From Bifidobacterium angulatum DSM 20098 = JCM 7096 (GTDB lineage Bacteria; Actinomycetota; Actinomycetes; Actinomycetales; Bifidobacteriaceae), in contig NZ_AP012322.1 in assembly GCF_001025155.1 (NCBI RefSeq), positions 1,922,001 through 1,986,000 on the forward strand: a DNA stretch of 64,000 nt. The letters are read 5' to 3'. The first letter of the stretch is position 1, and the number at the start of each line of letters is the position of its first letter. The notes below the pieces were generated by a model, which did no database searches, was not told the DNA's origin, and saw nothing but the letters and a program-made list of their open reading frames with translations. A program made the translations under genes and the position numbers. Shown here in pieces: positions 27,646 through 36,647 of the stretch.

Positions 27646-29108
27646 ACAAGATGCTGCGCCAATTGTTCGTCGCGGTAATCGTATTGTTCACCATTCTGGG
27701 GCTTTCCTCGTCGATTATCACCGCGATCCGAGCCAACGAGCTGAATGCCGACCCGCGCAACGTGCGTGCGCTGTACCACGAGTACGGTACCCAACGTGGG
27801 TTCATTCTCACGTCCGACGGCGCCATCATGGCCAAATCCGATGCGACGAACGATGCGTTCAAATTCCAGCGCTCCTACCCGAACGGACCGTTGTATGCGC
27901 CCGTGACCGGCTACTTCTCCATCAGCCAGCGTGCCGACCGTGGCATTGAGGCGTCGCGTAATTCGCTGCTGTCGGGAGAATCCGATTCGCTGTTCTGGCA
28001 GCGCATCAAATCGGTGCTTACCGGTTCGGAGGCGAAGGGCGCCACCATCGAAACCTCCATCGATTCGAAGCTGCAGAACGCGGCCTACCAGGCACTAGGC
28101 TCCCAGTCCGGCGCCGCAGTGGCCATGGAGGTCAAGACCGGCCGCATTCTGGCCATGGCGTCAACGCCCAGCTATGATCCGAACGAGCTGACCTCGCACA
28201 ACAACAAGACGTTGAACGAAAACTATGCCCGGCTGACGCAATCCGCGTCCAGCCCCATGGTGAACAATGTGACCAGCCAGCTGTTCCCACCCGGCTCGAC
28301 GTTCAAAACCGTGGTGGCCGCCGCGGCGTTGGAAAGCGGCAAATACGATACGAACACGCAGATTCCGGCCGGCGCCAGCTACACGCTGCCCGGTACCGTC
28401 ACACAGCTGACCAACGTGGAATGGCAGGCCAACGGTTCCAATGGCAAGATCAGTCTCGAGGATGCTCTCGCCTACTCTTCCAACACGGCGTTCGCCCAGC
28501 TGGGCGTAAGCCTCGGTCAGGAGGCGATCGCCAAACAGGCCACCAAGCTTGGTTTCGGCAGTTCGGTTGTGGTCGACGGCACGTCGTCGACCGGCTCGCC
28601 GATGAAGGCCACCGCTTCGGTGTTCCCCTCGTCCATGACCGAAGACAAGCTTGCTCTGGCATCCATCGGGCAGGGCGATGTGACCGAAACGCCGTTGCAG
28701 AACGTGATGATCGCCTCGGCCATCGCCAACGGCGGCAAGCTTATGCACCCCACGCTGGTGGATCGCGTACGCGCCAATGATCTTTCCGTGCTGAGCGAAA
28801 CCAAATCCTCGGTGATGAGCACCGCGTTCAGTTCCGATACCGCTAGCAAGCTCACCACCATGATGAAATCGGTGGTTACGAAGGATTCGCCGTCGTTGGC
28901 TCCCAGCGGCGTCAGCGTAGCCGCGAAAACCGGTACGGCGCAGATCGGTGTTGCGAACAATGCCATCGACGGCTGGGTGATGGGCTTCGCCCCGGCTGAT
29001 GATCCGAAGATCGCCGTAGCCGTAGTGGTGCATAACACCACCGGGTATGGTGTTGACGCGGCCGGCCCGATTTTCCGTTCCATGATTCAGGAGGCGATGC
29101 AGCAATGA
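27642..29108 (+). CDS. pbpA: Class B penicillin-binding protein (transpeptidase) PbpA
   Basis: The 488-residue protein has an N-terminal membrane anchor (about 7-28), a short non-penicillin-binding region, and a transpeptidase domain. Catalytic motifs are SxxK (STFKTV, Ser near 220), SxN (SSN in YSSNTAF) and KTG (AAKTGTAQ). It crosslinks the glycan made by RodA and is a known target of PknB phosphorylation in mycobacteria. Start and stop both overlap neighbouring genes by ATGA. Length is normal for actinobacterial PbpA. Confidence 0.94.
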   Translation: MNKMLRQLFVAVIVLFTILGLSSSIITAIRANELNADPRNVRALYHEYGTQRGFILTSDGAIMAKSDATNDAFKFQRSYPNGPLYAPVTGYFSISQRADRGIEASRNSLLSGESDSLFWQRIKSVLTGSEAKGATIETSIDSKLQNAAYQALGSQSGAAVAMEVKTGRILAMASTPSYDPNELTSHNNKTLNENYARLTQSASSPMVNNVTSQLFPPGSTFKTVVAAAALESGKYDTNTQIPAGASYTLPGTVTQLTNVEWQANGSNGKISLEDALAYSSNTAFAQLGVSLGQEAIAKQATKLGFGSSVVVDGTSSTGSPMKATASVFPSSMTEDKLALASIGQGDVTETPLQNVMIASAIANGGKLMHPTLVDRVRANDLSVLSETKSSVMSTAFSSDTASKLTTMMKSVVTKDSPSLAPSGVSVAAKTGTAQIGVANNAIDGWVMGFAPADDPKIAVAVVVHNTTGYGVDAAGPIFRSMIQEAMQQ

Positions 29109-30064
29109 AACTCGTTGAAGGACGACTCATTCACGGCCGATACCGTCTCGATGCACGACTCGCGCAAGGCGGTATGGGCGAAGTATGGAAGGGCTGGGAT
29201 ATCCAGCTGAACCGCCCGGTGGCCATCAAGGCGTTGCGTTCCGACATCACCAACGCCGAGGCCAAACTGCGCCGTCTGCGTGCGGAAGCGCATAATTCCG
29301 CCAATCTTGCGCATCCGAATATCGCCGCGCTGTTTGAATACTACGAGCATGACGGCATCGGCTTCCTCATTATGGAATATGTGCCGTCGAAGTCGCTGGC
29401 TGATCTGTACCACGAGTATCCGGGCGGTATGGATCCGTTGCAGCTGCTGCCGATCCTTATCCAGACGGCCCGAGGATTGTTCGTGGCGCACAGCCATGGT
29501 GTGGTGCACCGTGACGTCAAGCCGGCGAACATCATGGTCGGCAGCAATGGCGATGTCAAAATCACGGATTTCGGAGTGAGCTATTCCACCAATCAGGAGC
29601 AGATCACTCAGGACGGCATGGTGGTCGGCACCGCGCAATACATCTCGCCCGAGCAGGCGCAGGGCGAGCAGGCGACACCGCAGTCCGACATCTACTCGCT
29701 GGGCGTCGTCGCCTACGAGGGAATCGCCGGGCATCGCCCATTCACCGGTGCCACGCCTGTCGATATCGCCGCGGCGCACGTCAACGACACAGTGCCGCCG
29801 TTGCCCGATGCCGTGGATTTCCAGTTGCGTGAGTTCATCATGTCGATGCTTTCCAAGGATCCGCGTGACCGCCCTGCCGATGCGCTGGTAGTCTCCCGCA
29901 CCCTGGCCCGCATCGAACGCCGACTGCTCGACCAGCAGACCGAGCTCAACGAGGCGACCATCGTCTCGGGGCGCATGCCGCGCAGGATTTCCAGCACGCC
30001 GCATCTGCCATCCATCATCACTTCCGCCCCCGCTAAACATAATCTTTGGAAGGAGCAGCAATGA
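29105..30064 (+). CDS. pknA: Ser/Thr protein kinase PknA-like, without membrane domain
   Basis: The 319-residue kinase has the Gly-rich loop GGMGEVW, the catalytic Lys in AIKAL, HRDVKPANIM and DFG (KITDFGVSY), and the APE-equivalent SPEQA. The kinase domain covers about 10-275. Only about 45 residues follow it and no membrane helix is present, whereas mycobacterial PknA is membrane-anchored. The enzyme may therefore act in the cytoplasm or be recruited by partners. It starts in the ATGA overlap with pbpA and overlaps pknB likewise. Confidence 0.92.
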   Translation: MKLVEGRLIHGRYRLDARLAQGGMGEVWKGWDIQLNRPVAIKALRSDITNAEAKLRRLRAEAHNSANLAHPNIAALFEYYEHDGIGFLIMEYVPSKSLADLYHEYPGGMDPLQLLPILIQTARGLFVAHSHGVVHRDVKPANIMVGSNGDVKITDFGVSYSTNQEQITQDGMVVGTAQYISPEQAQGEQATPQSDIYSLGVVAYEGIAGHRPFTGATPVDIAAAHVNDTVPPLPDAVDFQLREFIMSMLSKDPRDRPADALVVSRTLARIERRLLDQQTELNEATIVSGRMPRRISSTPHLPSIITSAPAKHNLWKEQQ

Positions 30065-32115
30065 ACATGCCCTCTTCTCTGGCCAACGGTCGCTATCAGA
30101 TAGGCCAGCTCATCGGGCGCGGCGGCATGGCCGAGGTGCACGTCGGCCTTGACACCCGTCTCGGCCGCACAATCGCCATTAAGATTATGCGCGCCGATCT
30201 GGCGAACGATGAGATCTTCCTGACCCGCTTCCGCCGTGAAGCGCATTCCGTCGCCCAGATGAACAACGCGAATATCGTGAACATCTACGATTCCGGCGAG
30301 GAGATGGTCACCGACGAGAACGGCCAGTCCGAACGCCTGCCGTATCTGGTGATGGAGTATGTGAAGGGTCAGACCCTGCGTGACATCATCCGTGTGAACG
30401 GACCGTTGTCGCAACGCGACGCCGCGCAGGTGATGCTGGGCATGCTCAGCGCGTTGGAGTATTCGCATCGCATGGGCGTGATTCATCGTGACATCAAGCC
30501 GGCGAACATCATGATCTCCGATCAGGGTGCCGTGAAGGTGATGGATTTCGGCATCGCCCGCGCATTGGACGACTCCGTTGCCACCATGACCCAGTCTCAG
30601 GGCGTGGTCGGCACCGCGCAGTACCTCTCCCCCGAGCAGGCGCGCGGCGAGACCGTGGATATGCGTTCCGACCTGTATTCCGCCGGTTGCGTGCTGTATG
30701 AGATGCTGACCGGCAAGCCGCCGTTCACCGGCGATTCGGCGGTGGCTATCGCATACCAGCATGTGTCCGAAGTGGCGACCCCGCCTTCCGCGGTGGTGCC
30801 CGGACTGCCGAAGATGTGGGATTCGATCTGCGCCAAGGCCATGGCCAAGGATCGTCAGAACCGCTATGCCACGGCCACCGAGTTCAAGCAGGACATCCTC
30901 ACCTTTATGAACGGCGGCGAACCGGTTGCGGCCGCGTTCAACCCGCTCACGGATCTGACCAATATGAAGGCGCGCAAGCAGGCCGAACAGGATGCTGCCA
31001 CCGTTGCCTTAAACCAGGGGGAAAGCGGGACCGCAACCCAGGCGTTCAATCCGGTGACAGGCCAGTTCCAGCAGGTTTCGCCGTCGAATACGCTGGCGCA
31101 GACCCGTGCGGCGCAACGCGCCCAGGCGGCTAAGGCCAAGCGCAAGAAGCAGATCATCATCGGTTCGGTGATCGGCGTGATCGTGCTGCTGTGCGTGATT
31201 GCCGGCGCGTGGTTCCTGCTGAATCCAAGCAAGTCGAAGACGGAGCAGATGGTCACCGTGCCGACCATCACCTCGTCCATGACCAAGGATCGCGCGGAGG
31301 CCGCCATAGAAGCCGCCGGATTCGAGTTCAAGGCCATGACCGACAACGATTCCACCGAGCCTGCCGGCACGTTCACCAAGCAGAATCCGGCCGGTGGTGC
31401 CAAGGCCAAGAAGGGTTCCCTGATCAAGGTGTGGTTCTCCGCGGGCCCGCAGAACGCCCAGATTCCCGATGTGAAGGGACTAAGCCAAAGTGAGGCGCGC
31501 AATAGGCTCGAATCGTATGGGTTCAAGGTGCAGACCAGTGTGAACTCCGAAGACAGCGCCACAGTGGACAAGGACAAGGTGACTCGCACCGATCCCGCCG
31601 CCGGCACGTCGCAGCCCAAGGGCACGTCGATTCTGCTGTTCGTCTCCTCAGGCATGACCAAGGTGCCGGACGGCTTGGCCGGCCAGACCAAGGATGCCGT
31701 CATCAAGTCCTTGCAGAGCCTTCAGTTCAGTGTGATCACCGAAGAGGCATATTCCGATTCGGTGGCCGAGAACATGGTGATCAGCGTGAATCCTAATTCC
31801 GGCACGTCGGTGGCGCAACGTTCCACGATCACCATCACGATCTCCAAGGGCAAGGAGCCCACGCCGAAGGTCACGGTTCCCTATGTCACCGGGCAGACGT
31901 TCTCCAGCGCCAAGCAGATCTTGGAATCGCTGGGGTTCACGGTGAAGCAGCAGGGGTCTACCGATGAGACCGATCAGGTGATCGGCCAGAATCCTGCTTC
32001 CGGTGAGGCCGATAAGGGCGCCACCATCACGTTGACCACGAAGTCGAGCAGCACTGGCGGCGGCACGACTCCAGGCACTACGAACGGCAATACCGGCAAC
32101 AATTCCAACAGCTGA
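30061..32115 (+). CDS. pknB: Ser/Thr protein kinase PknB with four PASTA domains
   Basis: The 684-residue membrane kinase senses peptidoglycan fragments or lipid II and phosphorylates cell-wall and division proteins. The kinase domain (about 9-280) has GGMAEVH, HRDIKPANIM and DFG. One membrane helix lies near 362-384, followed by four extracellular PASTA repeats (about 395-655), then a Ser/Thr/Gly/Asn tail. The ATG at 30061 is chosen over an upstream TTG because GGAAGGAG precedes it and it gives the ATGA overlap with pknA. Confidence 0.95.
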   Translation: MNMPSSLANGRYQIGQLIGRGGMAEVHVGLDTRLGRTIAIKIMRADLANDEIFLTRFRREAHSVAQMNNANIVNIYDSGEEMVTDENGQSERLPYLVMEYVKGQTLRDIIRVNGPLSQRDAAQVMLGMLSALEYSHRMGVIHRDIKPANIMISDQGAVKVMDFGIARALDDSVATMTQSQGVVGTAQYLSPEQARGETVDMRSDLYSAGCVLYEMLTGKPPFTGDSAVAIAYQHVSEVATPPSAVVPGLPKMWDSICAKAMAKDRQNRYATATEFKQDILTFMNGGEPVAAAFNPLTDLTNMKARKQAEQDAATVALNQGESGTATQAFNPVTGQFQQVSPSNTLAQTRAAQRAQAAKAKRKKQIIIGSVIGVIVLLCVIAGAWFLLNPSKSKTEQMVTVPTITSSMTKDRAEAAIEAAGFEFKAMTDNDSTEPAGTFTKQNPAGGAKAKKGSLIKVWFSAGPQNAQIPDVKGLSQSEARNRLESYGFKVQTSVNSEDSATVDKDKVTRTDPAAGTSQPKGTSILLFVSSGMTKVPDGLAGQTKDAVIKSLQSLQFSVITEEAYSDSVAENMVISVNPNSGTSVAQRSTITITISKGKEPTPKVTVPYVTGQTFSSAKQILESLGFTVKQQGSTDETDQVIGQNPASGEADKGATITLTTKSSSTGGGTTPGTTNGNTGNNSNS

Positions 32116-32153
32116 TTCCAATCGCTGCAATGTAGAATCGCAAAAAGGCCGGT

Positions 32154-32201
32154 ATGAGTGATGCCGCCTGTTTCCATAGAGGAACAGGCGGCATCACTCA
32201 T
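32154..32201. terminator. Strong bidirectional terminator after pknB/trpG
   Basis: Two nearly perfect 20-base arms (beginning ATGAGTGATGCCGCCTG) form a long stem between the convergent pknB and trpG genes. Confidence 0.85.
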
Positions 32202-32240
32202 ATCGGCGTGCTATGGCGCCGTATAGGTGCCGTATCGGCG

Positions 32241-32885
32241 TTATTTGTTGACGCGCGGCTTAAGCCCTGCGGCATTGGCCACTGCAGTGGTCTGCCCGCA
32301 CACGGCCAGCCAGTTCGCCAGCAGACGGTACCCGCCTTCGGTCATCACCGATTCGGGGTGGAATTGCACGGCGTACATCGGCTTGTTCTTCACGCGAATG
32401 CCTTGCACGATATGGTCGCCTTGCGTCCATGCGGTCACTTCCAGCGTGTCCGGCACGGAGTCCGGTTCCACGGCCAGCGAATGGTAGCGCGTGGCGGTCA
32501 TCGGATTGGCGATGCCCGCGAAGATCTCATCGTCCACATGCTCTACCGGGCTGGTTTTGCCGTGCATGATCGTCGGCGCATGGCTGACGGTGCATCCATA
32601 CACCTCTGCGAGCGCCTGCAGGCCGAGGCAGACCCCGAACATCGGCTTGTTCTGTTTGGCACATAGGCGGATCATGTCTTCGCTGGCGCCGGATTCGGCG
32701 GGTGCGCCCGGCCCGGGGCTGATCAGTACGCCGTCGTAGTCCGCGGTCACGGTTTCGTCGCTGGGGTCGATGGCGTCGTTGCGTACCACGTCTACGGTGG
32801 CGCCGAGCGTCTTGAGGTAGCCGACGATGGTGTAGACGAAGGAATCGTAGTTGTCGATCACGAGGATGCGTGCCGAATCGGTCAT
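32241..32885 (-). CDS. trpG: Class I glutamine amidotransferase, anthranilate/aminodeoxychorismate synthase component II
   Basis: The 214-residue enzyme supplies ammonia from glutamine to a chorismate-using synthase. It begins ILVIDNYDSFVYTIV, has the nucleophile Cys in GVCLGLQAL (near residue 84), and the triad His/Glu in AVQFHPESV. The ATG at 32885 has AAGGAG upstream; the longer frame has no supported start. The partner subunit is not in the window, so tryptophan versus folate use is undecided. The gene sits at its usual place next to pknB in Actinobacteria. Confidence 0.88.
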   Translation of the reverse strand: MTDSARILVIDNYDSFVYTIVGYLKTLGATVDVVRNDAIDPSDETVTADYDGVLISPGPGAPAESGASEDMIRLCAKQNKPMFGVCLGLQALAEVYGCTVSHAPTIMHGKTSPVEHVDDEIFAGIANPMTATRYHSLAVEPDSVPDTLEVTAWTQGDHIVQGIRVKNKPMYAVQFHPESVMTEGGYRLLANWLAVCGQTTAVANAAGLKPRVNK

Positions 32886-32947
32886 GGTGTCTCCTTTGGG
32901 AAGCTTGGTTTGGCGGCTGGTGTGCGTGTGTGCGGGCGGTGTGCCGA

Positions 32948-34054
32948 CTAGTTCAATGCGACGTAGTTGCTCATTTGCTGCATGATGGGTATGTGGGACG
33001 CTGCCCAAGGGAAGCCCCATTCGAACAGTGATGCCGCGGCGGCGAACAGCAGCAGTGCCGTCAGTAGGATTCGGATGGGCAGCACGCCCGGTTGGAGTCG
33101 CATCAGCGTGCCGTAGATGCTCGCGTCGGGCTGCGGGCGCTCACCTTGCCTGATGGCGCGTATCGCCGGCCACTGCCAGGCCACTGCGGCCGCGATGAAG
33201 AAGATGAGCCAGGCGAGGAGCGCTCCGCGCACGTAGGGGGCGAGGGAGCCCATTTTGGCTGCCGGGGAGAGGTATGCGGTGGAGTTGGCGGCGAATTTCA
33301 CTGTGCCGTCGTTGCCGGTGGTGGCGAGTTCCTGTGGCATGCCGTCGGCTACTTTCGCCCAGTATTTCAGTTCGCCCCATACGATCCATCGGCTGGTCGG
33401 CGTGCTGTATTTGGGTTCGCATGTGGTCAGGGTGATCATGCGTGTTGTTGCGGCGGCTCCCGGGTTTTCGGGGTTCGCGGCGATGACTTCGGTGTCTTTG
33501 GGCGACACGATTTTGTATTTGGTATAGGTGTATACGTACCAGTAATCCTGCGAGCGCACGATGATCGGGTCGCCGGTCTGGAGCTTGTCCACGTCTCCCA
33601 GCGGCTGGCCGTAGCCATTGCGGTGCCCTGCCACGGCAAAGTTGCCTACCTGCCCGGGCATCTGCGTGTCCGTGTAGTGGCCGAGTCCGTGCCGGGCCAG
33701 TTGTGCGGCGTCGGTGCCTTCTACGATATTGCGTTCCCAGTTCTGGCCGAAGCGTGGAATGTAGATTTGCGCCACCAGATCGCCGTAGTTGGCGCTTTCC
33801 GGCTGTACGGGGGCGTCTGCCTGCTGTGCCTGGGCGATTTTCGCGTTGGCTGCCGAAGCCGGGTCGGACCAGCTGGTCTGTTCGCGGGTCTGCGCCTGCA
33901 CACGTTCCGCCTGCACGCCGGTCCACCACATCTGCCATGCGATGTATAGGGCACATATCACGGCCAGGGTGATGAGTATCTCCGCTATTATGCCCATAAG
34001 CTGGCGCATGATGCCGGGTCGGCGTTGTGCTTGCGGCTGTGCTCCATGCTTCAC
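32948..34054 (-). CDS. srtE: Class E sortase
   Basis: The 368-residue transpeptidase has an N-terminal membrane helix (about residues 17-40), the catalytic domain with His in GHRNGYGQPLG, Cys in TLTTCEPKYS and Arg in TSRWIVWGEL, and two C-terminal membrane helices. Class E enzymes attach or tailor surface proteins, often at LAxTG signals. The GTG at 34054 is chosen: it overlaps the stop of the DUF881 gene (GTGA) and has AGGGAG upstream. The two extra C-terminal helices are unusual for a sortase but are seen in some bifidobacterial forms, as I recall. Confidence 0.88.
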   Translation of the reverse strand: MKHGAQPQAQRRPGIMRQLMGIIAEILITLAVICALYIAWQMWWTGVQAERVQAQTREQTSWSDPASAANAKIAQAQQADAPVQPESANYGDLVAQIYIPRFGQNWERNIVEGTDAAQLARHGLGHYTDTQMPGQVGNFAVAGHRNGYGQPLGDVDKLQTGDPIIVRSQDYWYVYTYTKYKIVSPKDTEVIAANPENPGAAATTRMITLTTCEPKYSTPTSRWIVWGELKYWAKVADGMPQELATTGNDGTVKFAANSTAYLSPAAKMGSLAPYVRGALLAWLIFFIAAAVAWQWPAIRAIRQGERPQPDASIYGTLMRLQPGVLPIRILLTALLLFAAAASLFEWGFPWAASHIPIMQQMSNYVALN

Positions 34055-34851
34055 TGGTCGTCGTCTCCCTTTGCCGTGTTGGTGTCCGTCGATTCCGATT
34101 CCTGGCTGCCGCCTACCGCCTTCGCGTATTTCAATGGCTGCAGCAGCTTGGCGCACTGATCGAAATGCAGGTTCTTCTTCCGGTCGACCTTCCATCCAAG
34201 ACCGAAGGCACTCACGTATTGCTTGTAGATCTTAATGGTAGGCGAAGCGTCCAGAGCCTGGATGAGATCGTCCGGATTGCCGATGGCGGAAATGGTGAAT
34301 GGCGGCGAGTATTTTTTGCCGTGCAGTGAGATGACGTTGCCTGAGCACATGACCGCCGAGTTGAACAGCACGCGCTGGTCCATGACCTTCATGTATTCGG
34401 CGCCGCCTTCCCATAGGGCGTTGATCACGGCTTCGATGTCTTGCTGGTGGATCACGTATTTGTCGATGTCCGCCGACGACCCGGATGAGTCCACCGCCTG
34501 TTTCCACATCGGCGAATCATCCAGGGTGACCGTTACGCCGGGGCCTTCCACGGCCGGCATCACGGTGCTGGAGTCTCCGCCGTCGTCTTTGTTGTTGGGC
34601 TCGTTGTCGTTGGTCGATAGTTTGGTCATGGTGTTCACGTCGTTGCTGAGCGCGTTCACTTCTTTTTGCAGGGTGTTGACCTGTTTGACGCGTTGTTCGA
34701 CCAATCCGGCCGTGTCGGACGAGACGGTGCTGGTTTGGTTCACGCGTAGATTGGTGACGAACAGGTAGCCGGTGATTGCCACGACGACCAGCACTGCGAC
34801 GCTGCCCACCATGGAGCGCCTGACACCGTGTTTAGTGCTGTGCCTGCTCAT
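34051..34851 (-). CDS. DUF881 (YlxW-like) membrane protein
   Basis: The 266-residue protein has one N-terminal membrane helix (about 16-38), a coiled-coil stretch (about 50-80) and an extracytoplasmic DUF881 domain. The domain includes PGVTVTLDDSP and a segment from VIHQQDIEAVINALW to GNVISLHGKKYSPPFTISAIG. The function of the family is not established; it is regularly found beside crgA, trpG and the pknB cluster. The ATG at 34851 has AAAGG upstream. It is translationally coupled to the sortase gene. Confidence 0.85.
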   Translation of the reverse strand: MSRHSTKHGVRRSMVGSVAVLVVVAITGYLFVTNLRVNQTSTVSSDTAGLVEQRVKQVNTLQKEVNALSNDVNTMTKLSTNDNEPNNKDDGGDSSTVMPAVEGPGVTVTLDDSPMWKQAVDSSGSSADIDKYVIHQQDIEAVINALWEGGAEYMKVMDQRVLFNSAVMCSGNVISLHGKKYSPPFTISAIGNPDDLIQALDASPTIKIYKQYVSAFGLGWKVDRKKNLHFDQCAKLLQPLKYAKAVGGSQESESTDTNTAKGDDDQ

Positions 34852-34979
34852 ACACGACCTTTCGACGGCAATACGGATGCTGCGCATACATCTTTTGAGA
34901 TATAGGGCAAGCCTTATTCGCTGCTTTCGAGTGTAGCCACTATGATAACTTCTAGCCTACTTGAATGGAGCAAATACTG

Positions 34980-35423
34980 ATGGCTGACGAAGAACTGCAA
35001 GCAAACGGTGCGGAGGAGCAGAAGGACCTGCAGTCCGCAACCGACCAGACCGATCTCATCGACGACGCTGCCGATGACGATACGGATAGAGCTTCCGAAG
35101 ACGATTACAGTGTCGATATGGATCAGGTCGAGGCCGTGCTGAACGCCACTGCGGATAAGAACATGATGACCCCGCAGATGCAGCGCATGATGGCTCGTCA
35201 GGCGGAAAGCACCAAGCGCGTGGAAGAGTCCATTAAGGGCACCAAGTCGAATCCGCGCTGGTTCGTCCCCCTGTTCTGTGTGCTGATGGTGATCGGCCTG
35301 ATCTGGGTCGTCGCCTATTACCTGACCGGCAAGTTCCCGATTCCGGCCATCGGCGTGTGGAATCTGGCTGTTGGTTTCGTCATCATCATGATCGGCTTCC
35401 TTATGACAATGTGGTGGCGATGA
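34980..35423 (+). CDS. crgA: CrgA-family cell division protein
   Basis: The 147-residue protein has an acidic N-terminal region and two membrane helices (about 97-119 and 126-145) with the family sequence NPRWFVPLFCVLMVIGLIW before the first helix and GVWNLAVGFVIIMIGFLMTMWW at the end. CrgA scaffolds divisome and elongasome proteins in Actinobacteria. The acidic N-terminal extension is longer than in mycobacterial CrgA. The ATG at 34980 is preferred because GGAG is spaced nine bases before it. It is transcribed divergently from the DUF881 gene. Confidence 0.9.
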   Translation: MADEELQANGAEEQKDLQSATDQTDLIDDAADDDTDRASEDDYSVDMDQVEAVLNATADKNMMTPQMQRMMARQAESTKRVEESIKGTKSNPRWFVPLFCVLMVIGLIWVVAYYLTGKFPIPAIGVWNLAVGFVIIMIGFLMTMWWR

Positions 35424-35437
35424 TTGTCGGATAGATG

Positions 35438-35632
35438 TTATCCACATTATCCACATTATCCACAAAGGCCTGAAGCGTTATGTTTCAGGCCTTTTCTGTA
35501 CTTCCACACCGAGTTATCCACATGTTATCCACCACTTATCCACTATCCGGCCACCAGTTACCCACACCCAAAGCACACTTACCCACAAGTTACCCACAGG
35601 TTATCCACAATCTTTTCCACAGGTGTGGAAAA
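35438..35632. promoter_or_regulatory. Cluster of at least twelve DnaA boxes (candidate oriC or DnaA-binding locus)
   Basis: TTATCCACA occurs at 35438, 35447 and 35456 (three abutting copies), 35514 and 35601. One-base variants are TTATCCACC at 35525, TTATCCACT at 35536, and TTACCCACA at 35558, 35579 and 35590. TTTTCCACA is at 35613, with its inverse at 35624. All but the last share one orientation. The cluster occupies the region between crgA and the rhomboid gene. No dnaA or dnaN is in the window, so origin function is not proven. Confidence 0.8.
35465..35495 (+). terminator. Terminator of crgA within the DnaA-box cluster
   Basis: Arms AAAGGCCTGAA and TTCAGGCCTTT with a T run lie 42 bases after the crgA stop, separating the three abutting boxes from the remaining nine. 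Confidence 0.8.
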
Positions 35633-35773
35633 CTACATGTGTGTAATTACGCGACGGTGGTTTCCAACCGCCGTACGAATGCGCATACAGCGATGCCCCG
35701 GCCGTTCAGACCAGCCAGGGCATCGAAACTAACCTCATATGCGACAAGCGGCTCCTGCCACCAGTCGAACCTG

Positions 35774-36493
35774 TCACAACAGACGCGACGGCGCGCACAG
35801 TAGCACCACGGCCACCAACACCACCACGACGGCACCACCGAATACGCCCATGCGCCAGGTCAGCGAGCGGCCCCGCGTTCCCGGAACGGCCGCCGTCAAC
35901 AGCGCGGCCAGCACCCCGCCGGTCACGAACCCGCCCACATGCGCCTGCCAGGCGATGCCGCCCATCACGAACGGCATGGCGAAGTTCACCGCCATCCACA
36001 CCAGCATCGATCGAATATCCGCGCCCACACGTCGGAACACCACCAGCATCGCCGCAAACAGGCCGAACAGCGCCCCGGAAGCGCCATACGCGGCGGTCCC
36101 CCAGTCGCCGGTCAGGCGAGCCCATACCATCAAGCCCGCGGCTCCGCCAAAACCGGAAATAAGGTAGAACGCCAGAAAACGCCAATGGCCGAGCATACGT
36201 TCCAGCATCGGACCGACCGACCACAGTGCCAGCATATTGAACAGGATATGCAGCACGCTTGGCGCATGCAGGAACATGGATGTCAGCCACGTCCATGGGC
36301 GCTGCACCATAAGCACCGGAGCGACCATGCCCCAATTCACGATTGCGGCGAATACGGGGGGCATAAGGTAACGGGCGATGATCTCCACCAGCCACACGGC
36401 CACGCACGCCACGATAATCGCCGTGGTGACGACCGGCTCACCGGCGGCCCAAGCGTACCTGATCTCCTTTTTGCTGGGAATCTTGAAATTCAT
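35774..36493 (-). CDS. Rhomboid-family intramembrane serine protease
   Basis: The 239-residue protein has six or more membrane helices. The catalytic Ser is in GASGALFG and the His in AHVGGFVTG. The helix-2 sequence ILFNMLALWSVGPMLE contains the conserved Asn. Rhomboids cleave membrane proteins within the bilayer; the substrates here are unknown. The ATG at 36493 fits the family start, but no Shine-Dalgarno site precedes it, so a leaderless message is possible. A rhomboid gene near the pknB/crgA locus is common in Actinobacteria. Confidence 0.9.
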   Translation of the reverse strand: MNFKIPSKKEIRYAWAAGEPVVTTAIIVACVAVWLVEIIARYLMPPVFAAIVNWGMVAPVLMVQRPWTWLTSMFLHAPSVLHILFNMLALWSVGPMLERMLGHWRFLAFYLISGFGGAAGLMVWARLTGDWGTAAYGASGALFGLFAAMLVVFRRVGADIRSMLVWMAVNFAMPFVMGGIAWQAHVGGFVTGGVLAALLTAAVPGTRGRSLTWRMGVFGGAVVVVLVAVVLLCAPSRLL

Positions 36494-36647
36494 GGCATTT
36501 ATGGTATCGGGCGCGTTGCCCAATAACCGACCGTATTCGGCGAAGCCGCGGCACACTCCACCCAATCGTTACAAAATTCGTTTTATCATAGTGAGCAGAG
36601 TTGGTTTGAATGGGCATGCCAACAAGACACCTCGGAAAGGAGCCGTC

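Noticed and set aside
27960..27990. A further copy of the palindrome family in pbpA (TCGGGAGAATCCGATTCG).
   Set aside because: Only the core GGGAGAATC resembles the family; the outer arms do not match, and the residues are ordinary for PbpA.
35438..35632. Calling the DnaA-box cluster the replication origin outright.
   Set aside because: No dnaA/dnaN and no clear unwinding element are in the window, and gene orientation does not switch here. It is reported as a candidate only.
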